Source: Garcia nutans
Taxonomy: Eukaryota > Streptophyta > Magnoliopsida > Malpighiales > Euphorbiaceae
Direction of reading: 5' to 3'
Length of the DNA: 64,000 nt
NCBI GenBank assembly: GCA_947685225.1
Contig: CANTUV010000035.1
Coordinates: 44,702,001 to 44,766,000 of the forward strand
A program made the position numbers and the translations under genes. Positions 1 through 10,457 of the stretch are shown here, one piece after another. The notes below the pieces were generated by a model. It did no database searches and was not told the origin of the DNA. It saw only the letters and a program-made list of their open reading frames with translations. Within the stretch, counting starts at the first letter, position 1. Each line of letters starts with the position of its first letter.

Positions 1-560
1 GCTTCAACGGTCAAATTTAAGTGCTCTGCTGCAGGAATCTTGCCCATGCCATGGTTGTCGGGACGGTCGCGCATAGGATAGGTACGGTCACCCTTTTTTG
101 AATGCTTAGGTGGGTTTCCAATGGTCATTACATGTGGCAGTCTTTAACTGGGCAAAATGCAAGTCCGCCTAAATATGAATGTCGCGGTCGCTCTAGGTGC
201 CTGCTCGCGGTCGAGTTGAGAGACTCGCGTCGAAATTCCAAACACACCTTAGGATGCAAACACTACTGTCAGTTTAAGCAGATCTCTCTTCAAACATCAG
301 TGCGGTAGCGGATACTGAAAGGCGGTCGCTAGAGTGCTGAGCGCGACCGTATTCTTCACCATTTTTGTTACCGCGAACCTTACTGGAATTTGGATGATTT
401 CTATTTCTACTGTTGCGGTCATCCATTATTTAGGACGGTCGCTCTTGTGGGAGTGCGGTCGCGACTGTGGTCGGGTTTCTGACCGCGAACCCTACTGTGA
501 TATGGTTTCATCCTTCAATTGAATGGGGCGGTCGTGTCTATGTCTTGTGCGACCGCTAAA
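1..560. repeat. CGGTCG / CGACCG short-motif array
   Basis: The hexamer CGGTCG or its reverse complement recurs about nine times, mostly extended as GCGGTCGC or ACGGTCGC, with related CGGTCA and ACCGCGAAC copies between. Spacing is irregular (about 15-120 bp) and both orientations occur. The array is far richer in CG than its surroundings. It resembles in style, not sequence, the arrays in the other LTRs of this window. Confidence 0.6.
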
Positions 561-1483
561 TAAGCTATGTTCAATTTTACTTGAATCAACCTAATCCTGC
601 AACAAGGTTCTTTAAACACATGTTAAATAAGTCATTCAATTTGAGTTGTCAATGATCAAAATTGAGATCTTTTGGCTAACATAGGTTTTAATCCATTTAA
701 CTAACTAAAGTAGCTTTTATGCTATATTGGATTAAAACTAAATTAAGAGGTTTATTATAAATAGATTTCTCACTTGAAAAAATAACTAATGATTCATGCC
801 AAAAACAAGCCCATGGTTAATTATTCTTAGTATAAACTATGCTCATAATTGATTTTTAGTATTTCATAATTGACCAAAATAATTTGCAAGCTTTTTAGAT
901 GAAAATAATTTTTTTTTCTAAGCCCATTGTAAAAAGATTTTAGAAAAAAATGGATTTTGGGCTTTGTATTTGTTTGTGTTATGAGCAAAAGAATTTTTAA
1001 TTTGTTTTTAGAAAAGTCTTATGTCCAAAGACCATCTTGAAAAGTTTTGAAAATAGCTTTGGTCTTTTGGACTTTAAAGAAAATTTTATTTTGAGCTTAC
1101 AATGTACTTAGGTCATATTAGAAAAAGAGCAAACCAAATAGGTCATGATTTAAGCCAAGATAAATTAACCATAGTCAAACAACATGCATTTGGGGTAAAA
1201 TCCTAAGGAAAGTAACTAGGCCAATTACATGAGCTTTAGTCTTTAGGTTAAAAGGCTTAGGTTCCCATAGCAAGTATATACCAAATGGTTTTAGGCTATG
1301 AGTGGTTATGCCATGCTTGATCTCCATACCTTGAGTGAAAGTACGGTATCCCTTACATAACACAACACGGGTAACACGGGCGTCCTAACTCACGCACACG
1401 ATGCAATCTAAATGATGTTATGGATAATATCATTATAAGAAAGAATAGACTAATATAAAGACCAACGGAATCAACTTCTCTTA

Positions 1484-1501
1484 TCCCCAGTTGAGTCGCC
1501 A
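1484..1501 (-). other. Primer-binding site of B1 (tRNA-Arg type)
   Basis: On the minus strand this reads TGGCGACTCAACTGGGGA, one base from the end of the 5' LTR. It is close (two mismatches) to the complement of the 3' end of plant tRNA-Arg(ACG). A tRNA-Arg primer is known for Ogre/Tat-type elements. It fixes the element's orientation. Confidence 0.8.
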
Positions 1502-2230
1502 CTGTGAGCGGGGATTTTTGCCCCCACTCCCGGTGGAATGGTTCTTGCAACTTCTGCACTGTTTAGGCTCGGGGCCTTAGAGAACATGGACCTAAGTCCG
1601 GAGAAAATGGAGTCAACACCCGGACGGGCCGGAAAAAAAGAAAGGGGTGGATTACTCGATTTCTAAGGAATCCCCAACCCCCTAATGGATTCGGAAAGTT
1701 GGGTACGTGTGGGGAAGGTGAGAAATGGCCCAGCACCCCCACAACGCCTGGTTCATTGGAACCGGCCTCTTTTGCAGGTCTTAATATTATAAAATTCTTG
1801 AATATAACAATATTATGCATATTGCACACAACAATTGAAATAAAGCATCATTATATTAAAATCAAAGCAATGTCCAAACAAAGCAAATAAATGGACACTC
1901 ATCCGAAGATGGAAACATGTCCTTACATCATCTATGTCTAAACTAAATAGGACACCCACCAAAAGGTGGAAACATGTCCTTTACATTGGTTCAAAATATA
2001 AAAGTGATTTAAATTACATAAAATTTAACTAATGAGATACCCACAAAGTGGAAACATACCTCTTACAATTTTAATACTAAAACATATAAATAATAATCAT
2101 AATAATAAAGAAAATATCCATCCATGATAAATTAAATAAATCAAGTATTGAAATTAAATAAATCAACCATCAAAAAATATGATAAACTATATAATCAAAT
2201 CTAAAATTAAATAAAACAATAAATATATAA

Positions 2231-2490
2231 ATTTAGGGTTTTAAAGAATTATCAATTGAATTTAGGGTTTCGGAACTTAGGATTTTAGAAACTAAAGTTT
2301 TATAATTAGGGTTTTGAAATTAGGATTTTTAGATTTTTGAAACTAGGATTTTGGAAACTAGGGTTTTAGAATTATGATTTTTAAAACTAGGGTTTTGGAA
2401 TTAGGGTTTTAAATAGTTAGGGTTTTTGGAATTAAGGTTTTGGATAGTTAGGGTTTTTGAAATTAGGGTTTTGGATAGTTAGGGTTTTTT
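2231..2490 (-). repeat. Telobox-like AAACCCTA array in B1 LTR
   Basis: About ten exact AGGGTTT cores occur in 260 bp, all in one direction, inside degenerate GAATTAGGGTTTTGGAT-type units. In the element's sense direction they read AAACCCTA, as in a plant telobox. Spacing is irregular and diverged, unlike real telomeric TTTAGGG tandem repeats. Confidence 0.75.
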
Positions 2491-3157
2491 GGATTTGACT
2501 TACTGCCTAAAAAAACATAATTTTGGATTTGGAAAAATAAATTAAGGTTTTGGAAAAATAATCAATATTTTGGAGTTTAATAATGAAATGGTTTAGGATT
2601 TTGGATAAAAATAGTTTGAGGTTTTGAGTTTTAATGAAATAACATACAGTTCTTGAAGTTAAAGTAAAAAAGATAGATTTTAACAATTAATTGTTGACTA
2701 CTGGATAGTTTTATGTTTTATGAAATATGCCAGTGGGATTGCGAATACCAATTTATCAATGTGATAATTAAAGCAAATGATTAAAGTTATTAAAACCAAA
2801 ACCCAATTTACTGCATGTTCAATGATCAAGGTTCTGTGTGTTCAAAGATCAAGTTACTGCATGCATGTTCTTATTAATCAAAGAAACGAAACTACTGTAA
2901 ACATAAATAATTCATGATTAAAGATCAAACCTCCGCTCGTTGATTCCTCCACAATTAACTTCTGGATGAACAATAAACACAGACAGTGTTGCTGTCTTTG
3001 ATGGATTGATTACTGATGAATGTTTACTGTTAATCTTTTTTGTTTGCTGCCATCTCTCTTTAATGTTCCTTGCTATCTTGTTAATGTTCCTTGCCGTCCC
3101 CTCTTAATGTTCCCTTGTTAATGTTTTCTCTCCCCTTTTTGAATTCTAAAATATTAA

Positions 3158-3165
3158 TATTTATA
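3158..3165 (-). promoter_or_regulatory. Putative TATA box of B1 LTR
   Basis: On the minus strand this reads TATAAATA, about 490 bp inside the LTR. The same motif sits about 475 and 505 bp inside the B2 and B3 LTRs, which supports it as the core promoter at the U3/R boundary. Confidence 0.6.
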
Positions 3166-3242
3166 GCCGAACCTCACTCAGAATCCTTAGCCTAATATTA
3201 ATCAGTCCCTAAAATGAATTCTAGTTGAATTAGGAAACGTAT

Positions 3243-3425
3243 TAAACCCATGTCGACCTAGTTGCCCTCGGTCGACATGAGACCAACCTCATGTAGACCT
3301 TGGGCTGCCCAGGTCGACATAAGGCATGCTCATGTCGACCTTGGGCTGCCAAGGTTGACATGAAGCATGCTCATGTCGATCTGGGCTGCTAGATCGACAT
3401 GTGGCATGCTCATGTCTCCCTGGCT
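3243..3425. repeat. CATGTCGACCT dyad array upstream of the TATA box in B1 LTR
   Basis: Three to four units of about 40-45 bp have CATGTCGACCT and AGGTCGACATG arms around a GGGCTGCC spacer, joined by AGGCATGCT links. Each unit could fold as a hairpin. The array lies about 80-260 bp upstream of the TATA box in transcription order. Confidence 0.75.
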
Positions 3426-3659
3426 GGCCTCACTCAAATTATTCTGGCCCTTTTTAAGTTATGGACCGAAAAGTTTTAATTTGGGCCAATTCCACTTGAT
3501 TTTAGGGTTTTACAATTGAATTTATGCCTCTTTAATCCAAACCGACTCCATTAAGAATTATAAACTAGGTTTAAATATTTAAAGTCGGATCAAATTTATT
3601 TTAGCATCCTTTTATTAGAACCATATTAAATTGGGGTCAAAAATTAAGGGTTTACATTA

Positions 3660-4352
3660 TGCTTCAATTTTGGTTTTATGAACGTTGTTCTTTTGCTTTA
3701 GGGAAGTTGGTTGTATGCAGTAATGATAAATTTCCAAATATTATTAATTGGGGTTGTTCTTGCACCTCTACATTCAAGTATCTTAATATTTCATTTTTTT
3801 TCTCAATATGCTTCAAAGGAATTTTTCTTTTTTCTTAATTTTTAAATTTATTATTTGTTGTTTTGTATATAATTTTTTTTTTCTATTTTTGTAGTTGGGT
3901 TTGCAGAATTTATATCCTAATGATGCTAAGTATGAAAATATGCAATTAAATTCATTTTTTGTTGAGGGAGATGCTGGAAAATTTATTGGGGAAGATGATG
4001 AAATTTTTTATTTTGATTCTTTTGTTAGTCATAGAGAAAAAGATGTTAAGGATGGAAATAGTTTAGATGATTTTGAATTTATACCTTTGAAAGGAGTTGT
4101 TTCATCTATTAAGAGTGATGTTCGAAAGTCTAATATTGGAGTAGAAATAGAGAGGACAGTTAGTCATGATTTAGGTAGTAGTATTGATAAGCTTTTTAAG
4201 TAGGTGAAGTTTGTTTCTAATAAGCAAGATAAACTTTGCAAAGATTTTGATCATATGAAAATAAATTTGGATAAGAAGTTTAATGATATTTTTGAAGTTT
4301 TATATGATATTCGTAATAAGATGGGTTTTGGTTCAGATCTCAATAAAAAAGG
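3660..4352 (+). pseudogene. Ulp1/C48-protease-like MULE gene, N-terminal exons
   Basis: Exon-like stretches (3660 to about 3775, then 3898-4352) read as one protein with normal splice signals: a donor GTATCT near 3777, an acceptor TTTTTGTAG at 3888-3897 and a donor after the lysine run at about 4350. The second exon encodes an acidic linker and has one in-frame TAG at 4201-4203, after which the frame continues open. The first exon resembles the N-terminal domain that precedes Ulp1-type protease domains in MULE-borne genes. The gene is cut on the left by the B1 LTR and continues at 15739, past an intron that holds a DNA element and retrotransposon A. Family assignment rests mainly on the downstream protease part. 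Confidence 0.55.
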
Positions 4353-4429
4353 TTTGTGTTTGATATTTATATGTTTCTACTTTGTTGTTTGTGTTATGTT
4401 TTTTATTTTGCTTAATACATAAAGAAACA

Positions 4430-5822
4430 TCTGTACTTTAAAAAAAAAGTCATATTAACACCCTCTACTTTGCGTTCATCCTATAGCATACCTCTACATA
4501 GTAAAAATGGTATTAATATGCCCTTAACTCAGCTATTCCTAGGCTAACTAATAGTCAGTGTATTACACGCGCCTCAGACCCATTTTACATATGTTTTTTT
4601 TCTCTATTTTATTGTATAACACTAAGCTCATTCTTCTTTATTGTCAAAAAGCTATTGCTAATGAAGCTAGCGATTACGTTTGGCATTTAACTAAGTAATT
4701 TAAATCTGCATTCTATTTCTTAATTGTATATATTAATCTCTACTTATCGAATAATCCTTTCTATAACTAACTAACAGTGTGCACCTTAAGAGACTAAAAT
4801 TTATATACAACATAGAAAAATGTCACATTTGATTGAATTTAGAAGAAGAAAAATTAATGAATCAAGGAACCAAAGCAATTATTTACATTCTAATTACTGA
4901 TAAAAATTACTCCAAATCTCCAAATCTTTGTTACAAGGGATATATAACCATGATAATTACACTAAAATTCCTAAATCAAAGAACAAGAAATTAAAAACTT
5001 ATAAGACTAACAAAAAATAAAAACTCCAATTTGAAATCCCAAATTCAATTTTTGAATCATCTATCCAACATCAGTAGAAGAATCAGTATCAGTACCAATA
5101 GTTGTTGAAGCAACCAAATCAAGCATTCCCTTGGCTAATAAATTTGCCTGACCCATTATTCAATCCTTTAATCATATTTAGCTGAAAACCCATTATTCAT
5201 TGCTAGATCTACCTGCCAAATCTGGCTCTTTTTTTCATTTTTTTATTTACTTTCATATGAGTAAAAATCACGAAATTCCTATATGAATTAGACTCTGTGG
5301 CCGAATCCCACACATCAAAAGGTAATTTTTATGATCACACTATAAGAAACAATCTTATATTTCTTTTCAACCAATGCATCTTTAGTAGATTTTCAACCCA
5401 TAATAGACTAAGCTCTAGATATACATACTGATTTCATTGAGATTAATAACCTATGCGACTCAATCATCAGGTTTGGTTTGTGGAGCCTTCAAAGCTGAGA
5501 ATGGAACCAGTTAATAGAAGTTAGGGAAGAGAATGGGTGTGAGAGTATGCATTTATACATTACATTGAAGATGAGTGATTGATTTTACTGAGAAGGGAAC
5601 TAGTTAATTGAAGATGAGCAATTGATTTTGTTGAGAAGGCAACTAGTTAATTGAAGTTAGGGAAGAGAATGAGAAAAAAAAACCCTTCGTGTGCCTCTTA
5701 TTCTTGTGTTTTTCACCCACTTACTCAAGGGCATATTAGTATCATTTTAAGCATGTAGAGGTGTGTTATAGGATGAACACAAAATAAAGGGTGCTAATAA
5801 GACCTTTTTAACAAGTACTTAG
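4430..5822. mobile_element. ~1.4-kb non-autonomous DNA element with long terminal inverted repeats
   Basis: The left end (about 4430-4515: TACTTTAAAA.., CCTCTACTTTGCGTTC, ATCCTATAGCATACCTCTAC, TAATATGCCCTTA) is matched in inverse orientation by 5720-5822 (GGGCATATTAGTATC, GTAGAGGTGTGTTATAGGATGAAC, GGTGCTAATAAGACC). Arms are about 85-90 bp and clearly diverged. No transposase is present; one 31-codon ORF at 5156-5061 (-) is the only coding hint and is not recognised. The element lies in an intron of the Ulp1-like gene. I could not define a TSD, so the superfamily is open. Confidence 0.7.
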
Positions 5823-6114
5823 ATATATATTAAGCCTTTCTATTTCTATATAATTTCTCCTTTTTTTTTAGGTTAATTTTAGAGATTATAAAGTTAATAG
5901 CCCATTCGTGCCAACTATAGAGTTTGGTTGGTGGAGCCTTAAAAGCTGATAAGGGAACTAGTTAATAGAAGTTAAGGAAGATAATAGGTGTAAGAGTATG
6001 TTTTTATAGATTATGTTAAAGATGAGTGATTGATGTTACTAAGAAGGGAACTAGTTAATTGAAGATGAGCGATTGATTTTTCTAAGAAAGAAACTAGTTA
6101 ATTGAAGTTAGGGA
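5823..6114. repeat. Tandem partial copy of the inverted-repeat element, left piece
   Basis: About 5922-6114 repeats about 5470-5660 (TTTGGTTGGTGGAGCC.., repeated GGGAACTAGTTAATTGAAG). It is interrupted at 6114 by retrotransposon A and resumes at 15515. The spacer 5828-5921 is repeated after the second copy at about 15685-15760, so the unit duplicated is about 450 bp and includes the edge of the following exon. Confidence 0.7.
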
Positions 6115-6826
6115 TGTAACACCCCTATATCCCGTATACATACCAAGCATGCTTAAACGATCGTAATATACGTATACTGAATATAGTAAATGCCACAGTT
6201 TAAAAAGAAAACACAACAAATATCTTTGTAAATAAATGAAACCGAACTCAACATTTAAAAGAAATCCAAAAGACACCATATATAAAAATGTTTATCAATT
6301 CACAGCGGAAGTTATTACAAATATGTTATAAATCAAAGTTTACAAAACATAGAATATATATACATGATTGGCAGCTCTTCTCTGATCTTTAAGTCCCAAA
6401 AGAAATTCCTCAATGTCTAGTCTCACTTGGTCTCGAGGAGCTCTCAGGTTCAACTCTGTCACCTGCGCGATCAAACACTATCGCGCTAAGCCATCGACTT
6501 AGTAGTACAAAATATACCAACACTATACTTTAAGGCAATGCAATGTTACACATCTAAATCATAAAGTTAATATCATAAGTGAAAAGCTAACATCATACCT
6601 TTATATTTCATAAACCATACACATAGAAGCACATCACATTACCACATCATACTACGTTCAATGTCATAACAATATTCATATTACATCTTCACAGTTCCAT
6701 TGATTTTACCATTCAAGAATCACATTATATACAAAGACAAGCATGGGCCCAAAACACTCTAATATGCCATTCAATTTTCAGAGTTATTGCTTTGGTTTTG
6801 TTATCACATTTATCATTATCATATAC

Positions 6827-6985
6827 CCAACTAGGCTTCAAGGATTAGGTTCAACCAAGCTTCAAGGGGAACAAAGCATGCTAAGTATCAACCCAACTTG
6901 GCTTCAAGAACCAACCCAACCTAGCTTCAAGGGTTGTAACATCTCAATTAGGCTTCAAGGATTAAATCCAACCTAACTTCAAGAG
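6827..6985. repeat. CAACCTAGCTTCAAGG minisatellite in A 3' LTR
   Basis: About seven degenerate units of 16-23 bp, of the form AACCAACCCAACCTAGCTTCAAG. The array starts about 710 bp from the LTR edge. The copy in the other LTR (13952-14128) has one unit more. Confidence 0.85.
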
Positions 6986-7350
6986 AATGTTACCAATAGG
7001 CATGCCACCAATAACAAAACTCTGAAAATGAATAACACATTAGACACACAATTCACTTATTATTTCATTCACAATTCTCATCATCAATTAGGCAAACATG
7101 CCTTATGTTCTTTCAATGGAATCATCATAGCCAATCACAATGGCTTCATATCATTTCATATCTCCATTCATATTATACATATAGCATCATTGGTATAACA
7201 TTTCAAAGTACATTATTCATATAACACATTACCATTCACAATGCATAATACACAACCTTGTTCATATAATATCATATGCATTATCAAATGTAAGTTCAAT
7301 CTCAACCATGTAAGAAGAGCAAGGAAAAATCACAGTAGCCAACACACTCA

Positions 7351-7535
7351 AGGGACACGGCCAAGCTTGTGGCCGTGTCTCTCAACCAAAAGCAACAGAA
7401 GCAAACATGGGCAAGGGACACGGCCGTGTCTTCTCCAAAATTTATCCAACACGGCCAAATTTCCTAAGACTTGGCCGTGTCTCTCAAAAATCTTTAGTTT
7501 GGCCGTGTCTCTTCCTTGGTTTGGCCGTGTCTCTC
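7351..7535. repeat. GACACGGCC / GGCCGTGTC dyad array in A 3' LTR
   Basis: About eight half-sites in 185 bp include pairs such as GGGACACGGCCAAGC with GGCCGTGTCTCTC and the perfect palindrome GACACGGCCGTGTC at about 7412-7425. The same units occur in the unrelated element D. Confidence 0.9.
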
Positions 7536-8371
7536 ATAAATAAAACCCTAAACATAGCCAAAACTCCTTTGATTGAATTAAGAACATATTATACACAACA
7601 CAACCTCATTCAAATGGATATAATCAATGTCATTAACACTTAATTTACATATTCATCACAATATACACACTAACAAATACATCAACAATACATTTGACCA
7701 CTTACCACTTCAAAACCCTAAAACCAAACATCACACTTAATTTACCATCTTCAAACCAAAACCAACACCAATTCAACCTTCTAACTTACAATCAATCTTA
7801 ACACTTATAAACACATCTCAAACACACCTATTCATAAAATCAACAATTCATAATTCACCTCAAACACCACTTCAAAATAACAAAGGAAAACAAGAGAGTA
7901 CTTACCTAAATTGAAGAAATTCCACAAATCTCCAACTTAATCCTTTGATTCTTCCTTCAATTTGATTTTAGAAATCAACAAAAATCACTCTTGATCTTTG
8001 GCTTTGGAGGGCCGGCCACCATAAAAGAAAGAGAAGAAGAAGAAAAGAAAATGAAGACAAGTCAACTTCTCTTCTTCTTTAAATCTCCACCAAGCAATTC
8101 TAACAAAGTAAAATTACTTAAATGCCCTTTTCTATTTGTTCTCACTTCCTTAAAAACTCTTGCCCTCTAAAGTAATTTCCCACATCCCAATTAAAAATAT
8201 CTTCTTCCCTTGACTTTACATTTGACCAACATATATGTTATATATATTAACATATATACAAGATATACATTCCATTAACACAATCATTTCCTTTGCAAAA
8301 ACATATGTACATTTAATTCAAATCAAACAACAATTGAATTAAAACTTCTAGGCATACATTGGGATATTACA

Positions 8372-8384
8372 ATTCTCCCCCTCT
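8372..8384 (-). other. Polypurine tract of element A
   Basis: On the minus strand AGAGGGGGAGAAT directly precedes the 3' LTR start TGTAATATCCC. This is the expected site for plus-strand DNA priming. Confidence 0.85.
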
Positions 8385-8417
8385 AAAAAGAAATTTCGTC
8401 CTCGAAATTACCTGATA

Positions 8418-9680
8418 TCAAGTCTGGAATAGTTGAGGATATTGATCTCGCATTGATAGCTCACTCTCCCAAGTTGCCTCTTCTTTTCCATGATTCTTCC
8501 ACAAAACCTTCACCAAAGGCACTTTCTTACTTCTCAACTCTTTTACATCACGTGCCAAGATAGCAACTGGTTCCTCTTCAAATGTCAAATCTGGACTCAC
8601 TTCGATAGATTCAATTGGCAAAATATGAGATGGATCCGACCTGTACCGCCTCAACATAGAAACATGGAATACATTATGGATCCTATCTAACTCAGGTGGC
8701 AAAGCAAGCCGATAAGCAACTGGCCCAACTCTTTCTAAAACTTCATACGGTCCAATGAAACGAGGACTCAATTTCCCTTTCCGACCAAACCTCAAGATCT
8801 TTTGCCAAGGAGACACCTTCAAAAATACTTTATCTCCCACATTATATTCAATGTCTCTCCTCTTCAAATCTGAATAAGATTTATGTCGGTCTGAAGCTGT
8901 TTTCAACCTATCTCGAATCATTTTCACTTTCTCTTCCGTTTCTTAAACCAAATCAGGACCAATTAACTTACTTTCACCAAGTTCATTCTAACATAGAGGT
9001 GTCCTGCACCGTCTACCATACAATGCTTCGAATGGTGCCATACCAATGCTGGATTGGTGACTGTTATTGTAAGCAAATTCAACAAGTGGTAAGAATCCAT
9101 CCCAACTTCCAGAGAAATCAATGACACAGCTTCTCAACATGTCCTCGATAATCTGTATCACTCTCTCTAACTGCCCATCTGTCTGAGGATGGAAAGCGGT
9201 GCTGAAATGCAATCGAGAACCCAATGCACCATGTAAACTCTTCCAAAACCTTGAAGTAAAACGGGGATCTCAATCAGACACTATAGAAATTGGGACACCA
9301 TGCAACTTCACAATTTCATGAATATACAGCTCAGCTAACCTCTCCAAAGAGTAATCCATCCGAACCGGAAGGAAATGAGCTGATTTAGTCAACCTGTCAA
9401 CAATCACCCAAATAGCATCATGCTTCCTTTGTGTCAATGGTAAACTAGATACAAAATCCATGGTTACTCTATCCCATTTCCATTCAGGTACTGATAACGG
9501 TTGAAGTAATCCTGTTGGAACTTGATGCTCAGCTTTTACCTTCTGACATGTGAGACATTTAGACACAAAATCTGCAATATCTCTCTTCAGACCAGACCAC
9601 CAGTAATACTATTTTAAATCATGATACATCTTTGTACTGCCCGGATGCATAGCAAATACTGACTGATGTGCTTCTTCTAA
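8418..9680 (-). pseudogene. pol: Element A integrase with C-terminal chromodomain, broken
   Basis: Integrase joins the retroelement cDNA to host DNA. The reading order is as follows. The zinc-finger region has EAH, MHPG and CLTC (about 9680-9545). The catalytic core has TMDFV and IVSD (two Asp) and PQTDGQLERV (Glu), so the DD35E residues are kept. A GPYEVLERVG-type C-terminal domain follows, and then a chromodomain-like tail with VLWKNH and EATWE (about 8530-8440) and a stop near 8418. The chromodomain puts the element in the chromoviruses, whose chromodomains are thought to direct integration to heterochromatin. One frame is interrupted by TAG (9606-9608), TGA (9267-9269), TAG (8985-8987) and TAA (8943-8945). 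The TGA falls where an Arg (CGA) is usual, consistent with CpG decay. Confidence 0.9.
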
Positions 9681-10457
9681 AATGATCCTTCTCAAATTAG
9701 TATCATCAGGTACACATAATCTGTTCTTAAACCAAAGACTTCCATCACTTCTCACAATGAAATCTCGACTCTTTCCATTCTGACAATCCGAAATAATCTT
9801 CTGAATCTTATCATCAGCCAATTGAGCTTCTTTAATCTGATCCAACAACACTGGTTTCCATTGCAATTGTACCAAAAATGCACCATCATCACAAGATACA
9901 AAACTAGCATGCAACGCTCTCAATTCAATAAGCAACGAGAGCGAATAAGCAGTCAAACCTGCTAAAGACTTCCGACTCAAGGCATCAGCAACAACATTTG
10001 CCTTATCAGGATGATAATCAATCAAACAGTCGTAGTCTTTAATCAACTCCAACCATCTCCTCTGTCGAAGATTGAGCTCTCTTTGGACACCCAAATATTT
10101 CAAACTTTTATGATCAGTATAGATAAAACACTTCTCCCCATATAGATAATGTCGCCAAATCTTCAATGCAAACACAATGGCTACAAACTCTAAATCATGG
10201 GTCGGATAATTGAGTTCATGCGGTTTCAACTGTCGAGAAGCATAAGCTATAACTTTACCTTCCTGCATCAGAACACAACCCAAACCACTATGTGAAGCAT
10301 CACTGTAAATCACATATGGTTTATCTTCCACAGGTAAAGTAAGAACAGGCGCTTGAGTCAACATTTCTTTCAACTGATCGAAACTAGCCTGACACTGATC
10401 TGTCCACACAAATCTAACTCCCTTTCGAAGCAATCTGGTAAGTGGAGTAGCTATCAA
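9681..10457 (-). pseudogene. pol: Element A RNase H domain
   Basis: This part continues the polyprotein in the integrase frame. It has YSDASHSGLGCVLMQ near 10300, with the first catalytic Asp, then YASRQLKPHE, FVLK-type and YTDHKSLKY motifs typical of Ty3 RNase H, and WLELIKDYD and DALSR before the linker to integrase. The domain removes the RNA strand of the RNA:DNA hybrid during reverse transcription. A frameshift in a run of seven T (minus strand) at about 10453-10459 separates it from reverse transcriptase. Within this stretch there is no stop. Confidence 0.9.

Larger units (their letters stand above)
1..1502 (-). mobile_element. Tat/Ogre-type Ty3 element B1: 5' leader, rest lies off the window
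   Basis: This is the untranslated leader of a minus-strand LTR retrotransposon whose 5' LTR is at 1503-3656. Positions of about 715-1502 match the leader of element B3 (about 43140-43981) closely, including the stretch around AGCAAGTATATACCAAA and the PBS. Bases 1 to about 700 do not match B3 and hold a CG-rich motif array, so they are either a divergent leader or part of a further insertion. No convincing coding sequence is seen; the short ORFs here look like chance. The body of the element lies left of the window. Confidence 0.75.
1503..3656 (-). repeat. 5' LTR of element B1 (B family, 2154 bp)
   Basis: The LTR starts TGTGAGCGGGG and ends GGGTTTACA on the + strand, next to the PBS. It is homologous to solo LTR B2 (19288-21528, opposite orientation) and to both LTRs of B3 (28991-31189 and 43982 to about 46055). 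In transcription order it holds a dyad array (3425-3243), a TATA box (3165-3158) and a telobox-like array (2490-2231). The right flank is TTATG (3657-3661); the matching left TSD would lie outside the window. Confidence 0.85.
6115..8371 (-). repeat. 3' LTR of element A (2257 bp)
   Basis: It begins TGTAACACCCC and ends GGGATATTACA on +. It is nearly identical to the 5' LTR. The net 18-bp length difference comes from a 19-bp change in the CTTCAAG minisatellite, offset by one single-base deletion. It holds the minisatellite (6827-6985) and the GACACGGCC array (7351-7535). Confidence 0.95.

Noticed and set aside
5061..5156. 31-codon ORF inside the inverted-repeat element (minus strand)
   Set aside because: Too short and unrecognised to call a captured exon.
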